A DNA stretch of 64,000 nt from Mesorhizobium sp. SOD10 (GTDB lineage: Bacteria; Pseudomonadota; Alphaproteobacteria; Rhizobiales; Rhizobiaceae): the NCBI GenBank assembly GCA_000824805.1, contig CCNA01000008.1:1-64000 (forward strand). Reading direction: 5' to 3'. Each line of letters begins with the position of its first letter. Positions within the stretch are counted from its first letter, which is position 1. The notes under the pieces are model-generated. The model was not told the origin of the DNA. It did not search any database and saw only the letters and a list, made by a program, of their open reading frames with translations. A program made the translations under genes and the position numbers. This document shows, piece after piece, positions 27,231 through 37,800 of the stretch.

Positions 27231-28388
27231 ATGACCGATCCAACCCGCCTGCCCGCCGACGGACTTTTCGTCGGCCGCGCCAAGACCAGCGCCGCTTCCC
27301 ATCCGCTGGTGGTCACGGTGCGGAACGGCGAGGTGATCGATATCACCTCGACTACGGCGCCCACGGTGCGCGACCTTTGCGAATTGAAGGATCCCGCTGG
27401 TTATGTGCGCTCAGCCAAAGGCAAGGCGATCGGCGCGCTGGCCGATATCGCTGCGAACAGCTTCGAAGCCGGGCGCGACGCGGGAAAGCCGATCCTGCTT
27501 TCACCCGTCGACCTGCAGGCGGTGAAAGCTTCGGGCGTCACCTTCGTCGTCAGCCTGCTGGAACGCGTCATCGAGGAGCAGGCGCGCGGTTCGGCGGAAA
27601 AGGCGGACGCCATCCGGGCCGACATCGCCGGGCTGATCGGCCACGATCTCTCGAAGCTCAAGCCCGGCTCGCCGGAAGCGATGGAGATCAAGGCCAAGCT
27701 GATTTCGCGCGGCGCTTGGTCGCAATATCTGGAAGTGGGCATCGGGCCCGATGCCGAGATCTTCACCAAATGCCAGCCGATGGCTTCCGTCGGCTTCGGC
27801 GCCGATGTCGGGCTGCATCCCGTCTCCACCTGGAATAATCCGGAGCCGGAGATCGCCATGATCGCCGACAGCTCCGGCCGCATCGTCGGCGCCACGCTCG
27901 GCAACGACGTCAATCTGCGCGACGTCGAGGGGCGCTCGGCGCTGCTCCTCGGTAAGGCCAAGGACAACAACGCTTCCGCCTCCCTCGGACCCTTCATCCG
28001 GCTGTTCGACGAGACCTTCGCAATCGACGACGTCAAACGCGCCACAGTGCGGCTCAGCGTCGAGGGCGAGGACGGCTTCTCGCTGGAGGGCGCGAGCTCG
28101 ATGGCGGAAATCAGCCGTTCGCCGGAAGAGCTGGTCAAGGCGGCGATGGGCCGGCACCATCAGTATCCCGACGGGCTGGCGCTCTACCTCGGCACCATGT
28201 TCGTGCCTTCGAAGGACCGCGGCGAGAAGGGCAAGGGTTTTACGCACAAGATCGGCGACATCGTCACCATCTCGTCCGAAAAACTCGGCGCGCTTGTCAA
28301 CCGCGTGCGGCTGTCGCCCGACTGCCCGCACTGGACCTACGGCGCCAGCCACCTGATGCGCGACCTGGCGAGGGCGGGCCTTATCTAA
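27231..28388 (+). CDS. Fumarylacetoacetate hydrolase family enzyme, XylX-like
   Basis: A 385-residue FAH-superfamily protein. The C-terminal catalytic part carries the metal site pattern STWNNPEPEIAMIAD and GATLGNDVNLRDVEGRSALLLGKAKD. Length and N-terminal domain match XylX-type 2-keto-3-deoxy-sugar-acid dehydratases rather than true fumarylacetoacetases. The sugar ABC importer and LacI regulator directly downstream support a role in sugar-acid breakdown. The exact substrate is unknown. A GAGAGGAAC site precedes the ATG. Confidence 0.82.
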   Translation: MTDPTRLPADGLFVGRAKTSAASHPLVVTVRNGEVIDITSTTAPTVRDLCELKDPAGYVRSAKGKAIGALADIAANSFEAGRDAGKPILLSPVDLQAVKASGVTFVVSLLERVIEEQARGSAEKADAIRADIAGLIGHDLSKLKPGSPEAMEIKAKLISRGAWSQYLEVGIGPDAEIFTKCQPMASVGFGADVGLHPVSTWNNPEPEIAMIADSSGRIVGATLGNDVNLRDVEGRSALLLGKAKDNNASASLGPFIRLFDETFAIDDVKRATVRLSVEGEDGFSLEGASSMAEISRSPEELVKAAMGRHHQYPDGLALYLGTMFVPSKDRGEKGKGFTHKIGDIVTISSEKLGALVNRVRLSPDCPHWTYGASHLMRDLARAGLI

Positions 28389-28476
28389 CGCCGCACCAGC
28401 AAGCCTTGCCTGGAGGCCAATCCGCGCGGCGATGGGCCGATGCCGCCGCTTGCCCCCGAAAATCATCGCAGCTGAT

Positions 28477-28494
28477 GCAATCTGATGGGATTGC
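28477..28494. promoter_or_regulatory. Possible LacI-type operator dyad
   Basis: Inverted repeat GCAATC-N6-GATTGC in the 253-base gap between the FAH gene and the sugar-binding-protein gene, 148 bases upstream of the latter. It could be the target of the LacI regulator at the end of the same cluster. Nothing else supported is seen in the gap. Confidence 0.35.
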
Positions 28495-28641
28495 TGATGG
28501 CGCGCGCGCTTCACCCAACATCCATTGGCGATGAAGGCTTGCCAGCGCCGGAAAAAGAGAATGCTCTAGACGTTCCGGTCGGCGCCGGCAGGAGACGCGG
28601 TCCAAGGCCGCGTCGCGCCGATCCAGGAGGAGAGTTTCAAC

Positions 28642-29589
28642 ATGGGAGGAAATCGAATGCTATCGAGGCTGAGACTGCTCGTGCTTGGCTTGATCGCCAT
28701 GCTCGCCATTCCGGCGATGGCCGAGGCCAAGACGTTCTACTGGATTTCACATGGCGGCCCCGCCGATCCGGTCTGGACCTACTTCCTGGCCGGCGCCAAG
28801 CAATGGGCTGATGACACCGGCAACAAGGTCAATACGTCCTTCCACAATGGCGACGTGGCCTCGCAGCAGGAGGCCGTCCGCGCCGCCATCTCGGCCAAGG
28901 CCGACGGCATCGTCACCACCAGCCCCGATCCGGGCAGCCTTGTCGAGATCGTCAAGGAAGCGCGCGCGGCCAACATCCCGATCATCAACTTCAACACGCC
29001 CGACCCGAAGGCCAATTTCAACGCCTATGTCGGCGGCGACAACGTCACCTTCGGCAAGCACTGGGCGCAATACCTGGTCGACAAGGGCCTGGTGAAGAAG
29101 GGCGATTTCGTCTGGATGCCCGTCGAGGTTCCCGGAGCCACCTATGGCGTGCAGGAAGAGGAAGGCATCAAGAGCGTGTTCGAGCCGCTCGGCATCACCT
29201 ATGAGGTGACCGAAGCGACGCTCGACCAGGCCGAGGTGATCAACCGCATGGTCGATTATCTCACCGCGCACAAGGGCAAGGTGAAGGCGATCATCGGCCT
29301 CGGCGACCTCGTCACCGGCTCGATCAAGCGCGTGTTCGACCAAGTCGGCGTCAAGCCGGGCGAGATCCCGGTCGTCGGCTGGGGCAACTCGCTCGACACC
29401 ACGCAGGAAGTGCTGAACGGCTATGTCAACGCCGCGCAGTGGCAGGACCCGCAGGCAACCAGCTACATCGCGCTGTCAATGGCGGCGATGGCCTCGGCTG
29501 GCATTCCTCCGGGCTTCAACGTGATCACCGGCGCGCTCTATGAAAAGGATACCGCCGGCGTCTACGACAAGATACTGTCCGGCAAGTAA
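28642..29589 (+). CDS. Sugar ABC importer binding protein, RbsB-type
   Basis: Periplasmic binding protein 4 family (ribose/xylose type), 315 residues with a signal peptide (RLRLLVLGLIAMLAIPAMAEA). The mature protein starts KTFYWISHGGPADPVWTYF and has the lobe motif ADGIVTTSPDPGSLVEIVKEARAANIPIINFNTPD. Two starts are possible: the ATG at 28642 behind GGAGGAGAG, or the ATG at 28657 behind GGGAGGAAATC. Both leave the signal peptide intact. It is the first gene of a binding protein, permease, ATPase, LacI series. Confidence 0.92.
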   Translation: MGGNRMLSRLRLLVLGLIAMLAIPAMAEAKTFYWISHGGPADPVWTYFLAGAKQWADDTGNKVNTSFHNGDVASQQEAVRAAISAKADGIVTTSPDPGSLVEIVKEARAANIPIINFNTPDPKANFNAYVGGDNVTFGKHWAQYLVDKGLVKKGDFVWMPVEVPGATYGVQEEEGIKSVFEPLGITYEVTEATLDQAEVINRMVDYLTAHKGKVKAIIGLGDLVTGSIKRVFDQVGVKPGEIPVVGWGNSLDTTQEVLNGYVNAAQWQDPQATSYIALSMAAMASAGIPPGFNVITGALYEKDTAGVYDKILSGK

Positions 29590-29693
29590 TCCGTGAAATT
29601 GAACGGTCGCGACTTCACCCGGTCGCGGCCGCCTTTTCCTGTCCCGCCGCGCCCGCCTCGACCAGGCAGGCCGGCCGTAACGTCGCGGGTTCA

Positions 29694-30680
29694 ATGGAAA
29701 ACCGTTCTGTCATCCATCGCCTGATCGCGCGGCCGGAATTCGGTCCGCTGGTGCTGCTCGTCGTCGAGCTCGTCGTCTTCTGGGGCATCAATCCCGATTT
29801 CCTGTCGCCGCAGAACATCTCCAACATCCTGGCCTTCACCGTCGAGCTCGGCCTGATCGCGCTGGCGATGACGCTGCTGATGACATCGGGCGAATTCGAC
29901 CTTTCCGTCGGCTCGCTGTTCGGCTTCTCGCCGGTCCTGATGTGGACGCTCTACAATGGCGGCGTCACCTCGCTGGAATTGGGGCTGCTGGTCGCGCTGA
30001 TCGTTGCGGCGCTGATCGGGCTGGTGAACGGCTGGTTCGTCACCCAACTCAAGATCCCGTCCTTCCTGGTGACGCTCGGTATGCTTTTGGTCGTGCGCGG
30101 CTCGGCATTGTTCATCACCGACGGCTTCCCGCAGCGGACCTGGAGCGCGGAAGGCAGCTGGCTGGCGAACATCCTGGTTGGCGATTTCTATGTCGGACCC
30201 TTCCGCATCTACGCCTCGCTGTTCTGGTTCATCGGCGCCGCGATCGTGCTGGGCTATGTGCTGACGCAGAGCCGGACCGGTAACTGGATCCAGGCGGCCG
30301 GCGGCAATCCGAACGCGGCCCGCGCGCGCGGCGTCAACGTCAACCGCGTCAAGGTCGGCCTGTTCATCCTCTCGGCGGTGATGGCCTCGCTCGCCGGCGT
30401 CATCTCATCGTTGCGCACATCCGCGGCCAACCCCAACAGCGGCACGGGCTACGAGCTTGAGGTCATCGCCATGGTGGTGATCGGCGGCACGGCGCTGACC
30501 GGCGGGCGCGGCACCATCATCGGCACGGTGCTCGGCATCCTGATTCTGCGCGTGATGCGCAACGGCATCGTGCTGATCGGCGTGCCGGGGCTTGCCTACA
30601 ATATCTTTATTGGCGCGATCATCCTCGGCATGATGGCGCTGCATTCATGGCTCGAGCGCCGGCACCAGGCAGGGACTTAA
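29694..30680 (+). CDS. Sugar ABC importer permease, RbsC-type
   Basis: Membrane subunit of 328 residues with about nine helices. Family signatures seen are ALAMTLLMTSGEFDLSVGSLFG, the GGNPNAARARGVNVNRVK loop that contacts the ATPase, and VIGGTALTGGRGTIIGTVLG. It belongs to the branched amino acid/ribose permease superfamily. Only four bases separate it from the ATPase gene. Confidence 0.93.
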   Translation: MENRSVIHRLIARPEFGPLVLLVVELVVFWGINPDFLSPQNISNILAFTVELGLIALAMTLLMTSGEFDLSVGSLFGFSPVLMWTLYNGGVTSLELGLLVALIVAALIGLVNGWFVTQLKIPSFLVTLGMLLVVRGSALFITDGFPQRTWSAEGSWLANILVGDFYVGPFRIYASLFWFIGAAIVLGYVLTQSRTGNWIQAAGGNPNAARARGVNVNRVKVGLFILSAVMASLAGVISSLRTSAANPNSGTGYELEVIAMVVIGGTALTGGRGTIIGTVLGILILRVMRNGIVLIGVPGLAYNIFIGAIILGMMALHSWLERRHQAGT

Positions 30681-30684
30681 GACG

Positions 30685-31479
<795 letters not shown>

Positions 31480-31538
31480 TGGCTGGCTTTGATTTGTCCT
31501 GATATTGATTGGCGTGATAGGGGCTCGCACCCCATCCT

Positions 31539-32573
31539 ATGACTGGACCCATGAAAGCCACCGTAGCCGATATCGCGAGGAGCTGCGGCCTGTCGACCGC
31601 GACCGTCGATCGGGTGCTCAACAACCGCCCGGGCGCGAGCGCGGCCAACCGCCAGCGGGTCCTGGAAGCGGCGAAGCAGCTCGGCTATCTGCCGACGCTC
31701 GACCAGGTCGTGCTCCCCTCTAAGCCGGCGCATCTCGAATTCTTCCTGCCGATCGGGTCCAACGCCTTCATGGCCGATCTTGCCCACCACATCGACGACT
31801 ATGCGGCGCGCCTGCCGCTGGTGGCGTCCTGCCGCATCCACAACCTTGCCGGCATTTCGCCGGGCGCGCTGCAGAGCGCCGTGGAGAATCTGTCGCTCAA
31901 GGCCAATGGCGTCGGCGTGATCGCCATAGACCATCCGCGCACGCGCAACATCCTGCGCGAGCTGGTCGATGCCGGGATCCGGCTGGTCACGCTGATCTCC
32001 GACGTGCCGGCAGCGCCCCGCTCGGCCTATGTCGGCATCGACAACCGGGTAGCGGGCCGCACGGCAGCGCTGCTGATGGGCCGCTTCCTTGGCGGCCGGA
32101 CCGGACAGCTGGCGATGGTGGTCGGCTCGCGCTCCTATCGCGGGCATGAGGAGCGCGAGATGGGTTTTCGGTCGGTGCTCGCCGAAGAGTTCCCGAACCT
32201 CACCGTCTCCAGCGCCGTCGAGATCAACGACGAGCCGGATGCCAGCTACCGCGCGACCATCAAGGCGCTGCACGACGAACCGGATCTGCTCGGCATCTAC
32301 TGCGTGGGCGCCGGACGCTCAGGCGTCGCCAAGGCGTTGCTGGAGGCCAAGCCGCGCAGGAAGCCGGTCTTCATCTGCCACGACCTGACCAAGGAGACGC
32401 GCCGCTACCTCGTCGACGATCTCGCCGACATTGTCATCGACCAGAATGCACGACTGATCGCCGAGCAGTCGGTGATCCGCCTGCTCGGCTCGATCGCCTC
32501 CTCGGCCCCCTATCTGACGAAGAAATTCATCGAGCCGCGGCTGATCTTCAAGGAAAACGTGCCGGTGCAGTAG
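31539..32573 (+). CDS. LacI-family transcriptional regulator
   Basis: A 344-residue regulator. The N-terminal helix-turn-helix is TVADIARSCGLSTATVDRVLNNRPGASAANRQRVLEAA, and a periplasmic-binding-like domain senses the ligand. The VDRVLNN recognition helix differs from the usual VSRVLN, a variant found in regulators of sugar and polyol loci. It most likely controls the adjacent sugar importer and FAH-family gene. Its start may be four codons downstream (ATG at 31551). Confidence 0.92.
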   Translation: MTGPMKATVADIARSCGLSTATVDRVLNNRPGASAANRQRVLEAAKQLGYLPTLDQVVLPSKPAHLEFFLPIGSNAFMADLAHHIDDYAARLPLVASCRIHNLAGISPGALQSAVENLSLKANGVGVIAIDHPRTRNILRELVDAGIRLVTLISDVPAAPRSAYVGIDNRVAGRTAALLMGRFLGGRTGQLAMVVGSRSYRGHEEREMGFRSVLAEEFPNLTVSSAVEINDEPDASYRATIKALHDEPDLLGIYCVGAGRSGVAKALLEAKPRRKPVFICHDLTKETRRYLVDDLADIVIDQNARLIAEQSVIRLLGSIASSAPYLTKKFIEPRLIFKENVPVQ

Positions 32574-32689
32574 GCAGGCCAGCGAAGATTCGCGGATTTG
32601 TCTGACGATTGATCCGGCAATTCTGCACAGCAGCTATGCACGCTTCGCAATTGCCGAATCGTTGGGCAGCCCGTATCTATACAAGTGTC

Positions 32690-32800
32690 GGATGTCTTCC
32701 TCCTCCCAGACACCGACGAGGAATGCGGTACACCTCCTCCCGTGCCGTATTCGAAATCGAAGCCCGCTGCCTCCTCCTCCCGGCAGCGGGCTTTTTCTTT
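32690..32800 (+). ncRNA. Small RNA with three CCTCCTCCC hairpin loops (alpha-r14/MmgR-like)
   Basis: Three successive hairpins each present the same ten-base loop NCCTCCTCCC. Hairpin 1 has arms TGTCT and AGACA (32693-32712). Hairpin 2 has an 11-pair stem (32721-32731 with 32742-32752). Hairpin 3 has a perfect 12-pair stem AAGCCCGCTGCC and GGCAGCGGGCTT (32761-32794) followed by TTTCTTT, so it is also the rho-independent terminator. The loop is complementary to Shine-Dalgarno sequences. Rhizobial alpha-r14 (MmgR) RNAs and Rhodobacter CcsR RNAs expose this motif. The 5' end near 32690 is inferred. No convincing -35/-10 pair is seen, though CTATAC lies at 32677-32682. Confidence 0.82.
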
Positions 32801-32843
32801 GTCCGCAATGAGGCGGCGGCGAAGCCAGCCCATCTGATGCTGA

Positions 32844-32946
32844 CTAAAGCGCGTCGCGATCTTTCAGATTCGCTCCCTGCGCTTTAGGCTGTTGATTTTG
32901 CGCATGTCTTTGCCCCGAAACCGGTTCTCACTTTCGGGAGACATGC
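32844..32946. repeat. RIME-like double palindrome
   Basis: Two adjacent palindromes. The first has arms CTAAAGCGC and GCGCTTTAG (32844-32852 and 32879-32887). The second has outer arms GCATGTCT and AGACATGC (32902-32909 and 32939-32946) with inner arms CCCGAAA and TTTCGGG. This is the layout of rhizobium-specific intergenic mosaic elements. It fills most of the gap between the sRNA terminator and the methyltransferase gene. Confidence 0.8.
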
Positions 32947-32959
32947 TTCAGGTACGCGC

Positions 32960-33748
32960 CTAGCCTTTTGCTGTCACCAGATTGGAGCTGAGTTCGAAAG
33001 CGACTCCCGATCCATCGGCGTAGGACTGCAGCACGGGCGCACTCCCGCTCACGATGTCCTCCACGGCGCGCTTGCGTTCGTTATCGGTCATTGCCTTGCC
33101 GGCAGTGCTCATGCCGACCAGCGCCATCGTGTTCAATCGCAGGAGCGGCGCCCCGTCCTCAAAGCGTATCCTGCGCGATATTGTCCTTGATCGAACGTCG
33201 TGGAAGCCCGCGTCCCGGAGCAGCGCCTCTATCGGCGCCGCATTCCCAAAGCTGTGGCGCAGGTCCACGATTGGGCCGAGGAGTCGCTCGGCGACGCGGC
33301 GGAGATCCCGAAAGAAGGGGATTTCCTCATCGGGGCGCCACGTGGCGACTGCCAGCCGGCCGCCCTGCGCCAGTGCCCGCCGCATCTCCGCCGTCGCAGC
33401 GGGCTTGTCGGGAAAGAATTGCAGCCCCTGCTGACAGACGATCACGTCGAACTGCTCTCCGTCATGGAGGGGCAGTGCACCGGCGTTACCCAGGCGCCAA
33501 TCGATGTCTGGCGCCACGGTGCGCGCGACGGCAAGCATTTCTGCGTTGATGTCGATGCCGACGACATATCCGGCGGTGCCAAGCCGTTCCCTGGCAACGC
33601 GGGCAACTATTCCCGTGCCACAGGCGATGTCCAACACACGGTGGCCTGGAGAGAGCTTCAGCTCTTCAAAGGTCACTTCGGCCCAAGGGCGGAAGAGAGG
33701 GCCCACGAGCCAGCGCTCATACATCTCCGGAAAACTTGCCTGACCCAT
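32960..33748 (-). CDS. Class I SAM-dependent methyltransferase
   Basis: A 262-residue methyltransferase with the SAM-binding motif VLDIACGTGIVARVARERLG (residues 38-57), then VGIDINAEMLAVAR and FDVIVCQQGLQFFPDKPAATAEMRRAL, typical of the UbiE/Methyltransf_11 group that methylates small molecules. The substrate is unknown. It lies on the same strand as, and 54 bases downstream of, the TetR gene, so the two may share a transcript and the RND-linked regulation. Confidence 0.87.
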   Translation of the reverse strand: MGQASFPEMYERWLVGPLFRPWAEVTFEELKLSPGHRVLDIACGTGIVARVARERLGTAGYVVGIDINAEMLAVARTVAPDIDWRLGNAGALPLHDGEQFDVIVCQQGLQFFPDKPAATAEMRRALAQGGRLAVATWRPDEEIPFFRDLRRVAERLLGPIVDLRHSFGNAAPIEALLRDAGFHDVRSRTISRRIRFEDGAPLLRLNTMALVGMSTAGKAMTDNERKRAVEDIVSGSAPVLQSYADGSGVAFELSSNLVTAKG

Positions 33749-33802
33749 CGTCTAGCGCCCGTTTCCGGGACAGCATAGCAGAATCAGGACGAGGCGAAGA
33801 GA

Positions 33803-34384
33803 TCAGCGCGCCCGGAACGAGGCGATCAGGCTTTCGGCCATGCGCACGAATTGCGCGCTCGGGCCTTCGGCGCCGACGCTCTGCATCGAGACGCGCGCGC
33901 CTTCGAGCAGAAGCGACAGCGTGTCGGCGAGCAGCTCGGCCTGACCGATGCCGGCATCACGGCAAAGCGCAACCAGCTTTTCGCGCTGGGCTTCCTTGAG
34001 TTCCTTGATGACGCGCCTTGCCGGGTGATCGGTCTCGGTGAGCTCGACGGCGGCATTGGCCATGTCGCAGCCGCGGCTGTCGGCGCTGAGCAGCTCCGAA
34101 GCCTTGTGGACCCAGGCATGCAATTGCGCGAGCTTGTCGCCGGGATGCTTGGCCTCAAACTCGTCCCAGATCCTCGAGGCCTTCGCCGCCGTGGCGCGCA
34201 GGCATTCGATGATCAATTCGTCCTTGGACTCGAAATGACGGTAAAGCGTCATCTTGTTGGTGCCGGCAGCTTCGGTGATCGCGTCGACGCCCACACCCTT
34301 GATGCCGTGCTTGTGGAACATGTCCTGCGCCGTCTCCAGGATTCGATCCCGGGGGCGGGAACGCTCCGCGACGCCGTCAGCCAT
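33803..34384 (-). CDS. TetR-family regulator
   Basis: A 193-residue regulator: N-terminal helix-turn-helix RILETAQDMFHKHGIKGVGVDAITEAAGTNKMTLYRHFESKDEL and a C-terminal helical ligand domain of the AcrR kind. The ATG at 34384 sits six bases after AAAGGAG. The ATG directly upstream (34387) is too close. It is divergent from the RND efflux operon, with two dyads in the gap, and is the probable repressor of that operon. Confidence 0.92.
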   Translation of the reverse strand: MADGVAERSRPRDRILETAQDMFHKHGIKGVGVDAITEAAGTNKMTLYRHFESKDELIIECLRATAAKASRIWDEFEAKHPGDKLAQLHAWVHKASELLSADSRGCDMANAAVELTETDHPARRVIKELKEAQREKLVALCRDAGIGQAELLADTLSLLLEGARVSMQSVGAEGPSAQFVRMAESLIASFRAR

Positions 34385-34427
34385 CATGATCTCCTTTCGT
34401 CGTTTCCAAAAAAACCGTCGCCACCTC

Positions 34428-34482
34428 TTGACTAGGGTGTTACCGGTCTGTAACTTCCTGAATGTTACTTACTGGTAACACC
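34428..34482 (+). promoter_or_regulatory. Promoter region with two TetR-type operators
   Basis: Two copies of GTTAC-N6-GTAAC, at 34439-34454 and 34464-34479, spaced 25 bases apart and themselves framed by GGTGTTACC and GGTAACACC. A TTGACT box at 34428-34433 faces the RND genes, so the first operator would cover the spacer and -10 region of that promoter. Confidence 0.65.
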
Positions 34483-34635
34483 TATATCACTCGCCGTCAA
34501 ACGACAAGGCCCTCCGATAGCCCTGCCAGAGTGAGATAGGACACAAAACCTGCCTGTCATGCGGCTTCGGCCGGTGAATTCGAGAGAAAAGCGGTCCGTG
34601 ATCGAGCGATGCGGACCGAGCAAGGAGCCACTCCT

Positions 34636-34872
34636 ATGCAAAAGCGCAAAGACCTGACGATCGACGAAGCCATCCGGGATCCAATGATCCGGCTGGTGAT
34701 GGAGGCGGACGGGATCGATCCCAAAGCCTTCGAACGGATGCTGCGCTCGCACGCGGCGGACCAGGCGCCGGGGAACATCCCGCCATCCTTCCTGCAGGAT
34801 TCCGGCTCCGGCCGGGCCCGGCGCCTGCGCCATTTCGCAAAACCGTTCGGCGAGGCGTCCGCATCATGGTGA
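34636..34872 (+). CDS. Small protein translationally coupled to the RND pump
   Basis: A 78-residue cytoplasmic protein of unknown function, charged and mostly helical in its first half (TIDEAIRDPMIRLVMEADGIDPKAFERMLRSHA). Its ATG follows CAAGGAG. Its stop overlaps the start of the RND permease gene by seven bases, so the pump is probably translated by coupling from it. I know of no characterised family. The N-terminal DEAIRDPMIRLVMEADG stretch looks like a conserved short rhizobial domain, but that is from pattern only. Confidence 0.7.
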   Translation: MQKRKDLTIDEAIRDPMIRLVMEADGIDPKAFERMLRSHAADQAPGNIPPSFLQDSGSGRARRLRHFAKPFGEASASW

Positions 34873-37800
34873 ACTTCTTCATCCACCGCCCGATCTTTGC
34901 GTCGGCGATCGCCATCATCATGGTGCTCGCCGGCGCGATCGCCTATTTCCTGTTGCCGGTCTCGCAGTTCCCCGACATCACGCCCCCGCAGGTCGTGGTC
35001 AGCGCCCACTATCCCGGCGCCAGCGCGCAAGTCGTGGCCGATACCGTGACCACGCCGCTCGAGCAGCAGATCAATGGCGTGCAGGGCATGACCTACATGT
35101 CGTCGACGAGTTCGAATGACGGCTCCTCCACCATCACCATCACCTTCGATGTCGGCTATCCGCTCAGCACAGCGGCGGTCGACGTGCAAAATCGCGTCAG
35201 CCAAGCGGCATCCTCCCTGCCGGCCATCGTCAACCAGGGTGGCGTGACGATCAAGAAGCAGAACCCCAATTTCGTGCTGATCGTCGACCTCACCTCGCCC
35301 GACGGTTCCGTCGATCCGGTGGCGCTGAGCAACCTCGCTTATCTGCAGGTGGTCGATCCGCTGAAGCGCCTGCCCGGCGTCGGCGACGTGCAGATCTTCG
35401 GCGAGCGCCGCTATTCGATGCGCGTCTGGCTCGATCCGGACAAATTGGCCAATCTCGGCATCACCGCCGTCGACGTGCAGAACGCGATTGCCGAACAGAA
35501 TGTGCAGGTGGCTGCCGGCAAGATCGGCCAATCGCCAGCGCCGGCCGGCACCGCCTTCGAGATGCAGGTCAATGCGGTCGGCCGTTTGAGCGACCCCAAG
35601 GAATTCGGCGACATCGTCGTGCGCGCCAATTCGCAGAGCGGCTCGCTTGTGCGCCTGCGCGACGTTGCCAGGATCGAACTCGGCGCGCTGCAATATTCCT
35701 CATCCGCCTTTTTCGGCAAGGACCCTACCGTGGTTCTGGCCGTCTACCAGATGCCCGGCTCCAACGCGCTCGACCTGCAGCAGCGGGTCAAGGACAAGAT
35801 GCAGGAGCTGTCGCAGCGTTTCCCGAAGGGCGTCAGTTATGCCATGCATTACGACACGACGCGCTTCGTGTCGGCTTCTATGCATGACGTGCTGGTCACG
35901 CTCGGCGAAGCGCTGGTGCTGGTCGTGGCGGTGGTGTTCATCTTCCTGCAGAGCTGGCGCACCACCATCATCCCGACCATCGCCATTCCCGTCTCGCTGA
36001 TCGCGACATTGGCGGTGATGTACATGCTGGGCTTCTCGCTCAACATGCTCTCGCTGCTCGGCATGGTGCTGGCGATCGGCCTTGTCGTCGACGACGCGAT
36101 CGTCGTGGTCGAGAATGTCGAGCGACAGCTGGAGGCCGGGTTGAAGCCGCTGGCGGCGACGCGCGCGGCGATGGCCGAGGTGACGGGACCGATCATCGCC
36201 ACCACGGCGGTGCTGATGGCGGTGTTCATTCCGGTCGCCTTCATCCCTGGCGTCTCGGGGCGACTCTACAACCAGTTCGCGCTGACAGTAGCGATCTCGG
36301 TCGGCATCTCGGCCTTCAACTCGCTGACGCTGTCACCCGCGCTGAGCGCCGCCTTCCTGCGTCATCGCGGCGAAACCCAATTCGTGCTGTTCCGCTGGTT
36401 CAACGCCGGCTTCGACTGGCTGTCGCATGCCTATGCCCACGGCGTGCGCATCCTGATCAAGCTGCGTTGGGCGATGCTCGGCCTGTTCGCGGCCGGTCTC
36501 GTGGCCACCTATTTCGTCTGGCAGAAATTGCCCTCCACCTTCCTCCCCGTGGAGGACCAGGGCTATTTCTTCGTCGTCATCCAGCTGCCCGACGGCGCGT
36601 CGCTCGAACGCACCGACGCGGTGGCGCAGAAGGCACGCGACATCCTGCAGAACACGCCCGGCGTCGATATCGTCGGCTCGATCAGCGGCCTGAACTTCCT
36701 CACCAGCGCCGCGCAGTCGAATTCGGCGGTGGAGTTCGCCATCCTGAAGCCGTGGGACGAGCGTGGGCCCGACCAGAGCGCCTCGAAGCTCGTCGCCGAG
36801 GTACGCAACAAGCTGTTGCAGATCCCGGAAGCCTTTGCGCTTTCCTTCGATCCGCCGTCGATCCCGGGCCTCGGCACCACAGGCGGTTTCGAATTCCAGG
36901 TGGAGGATCTTTCCGGTCGCGGCAGCGCTGCGCTGAACGAGGTCACCCAGGCGCTGATCGCGGAGGCGCGCAAGCAGCCGGAACTCAATCCGCAACAGCT
37001 GTTCACGTCCTTCTCGACCTCGACGCCGCAGTTCAACTACGACCTCGACCGCAGCAAGGCGAAGCTGCTCGGCCTCAACCTGCCTGATGTCTTCAATACG
37101 CTGCAGATCTATCTCGGCTCGCTCTACGTCAACGACTTCAACCTGTTCGGCCGCACCTTCCGCGTCACCATCCAGGCTGACAAGGACGCGCGCGCCGATG
37201 CGACCGACATCTCGCGGCTCTATGTGCGCAACGCGTCGGGCGGCATGGTGCCGCTGAGCACGCTGGGCAAACTGGTGCCGATCGTCGGACCGGAGACCGT
37301 GCCGCATTACAACAACAATGCCTCGGCTCTGATCAATGGCGGCGCTGCCCCCGGCTTCTCGTCCGGACAGGCGGTGGCGGCCATGGAGCGGGCGGCGGCC
37401 AACGTGCTGCCGCGCGATTTCGGCTACGAATGGACCGGCATCACCTATCAGGAGCTCAAGGCCGGCTCGATCGCCTCGATCGTGTTCGGACTGGCGATCG
37501 TCTTCGTCTTCCTGATCCTGGCGGCGCAGTATGAAAGCTGGGCAATGCCCTTCATGGTGCTGCTCGCCGTGCCGCTCGCGCTGTTCGGCGCCTTCATCGT
37601 GCTCCTGCTGCGCGGCATGCAGATCGACGTCTACTCGCAGATCGGCTTCGTCATGCTGATCGGCCTGGCGGCGAAGAACGCGATCCTGATCGTCGAGTTC
37701 GCCAGACGCCGGCGCGAGGAAGGCTTGACTATCGTCGAAGCGGCGATGGAAGCGGCAAGGCTGAGGCTGCGGCCGATCCTGATGACGGCCTTCGCCTTCA

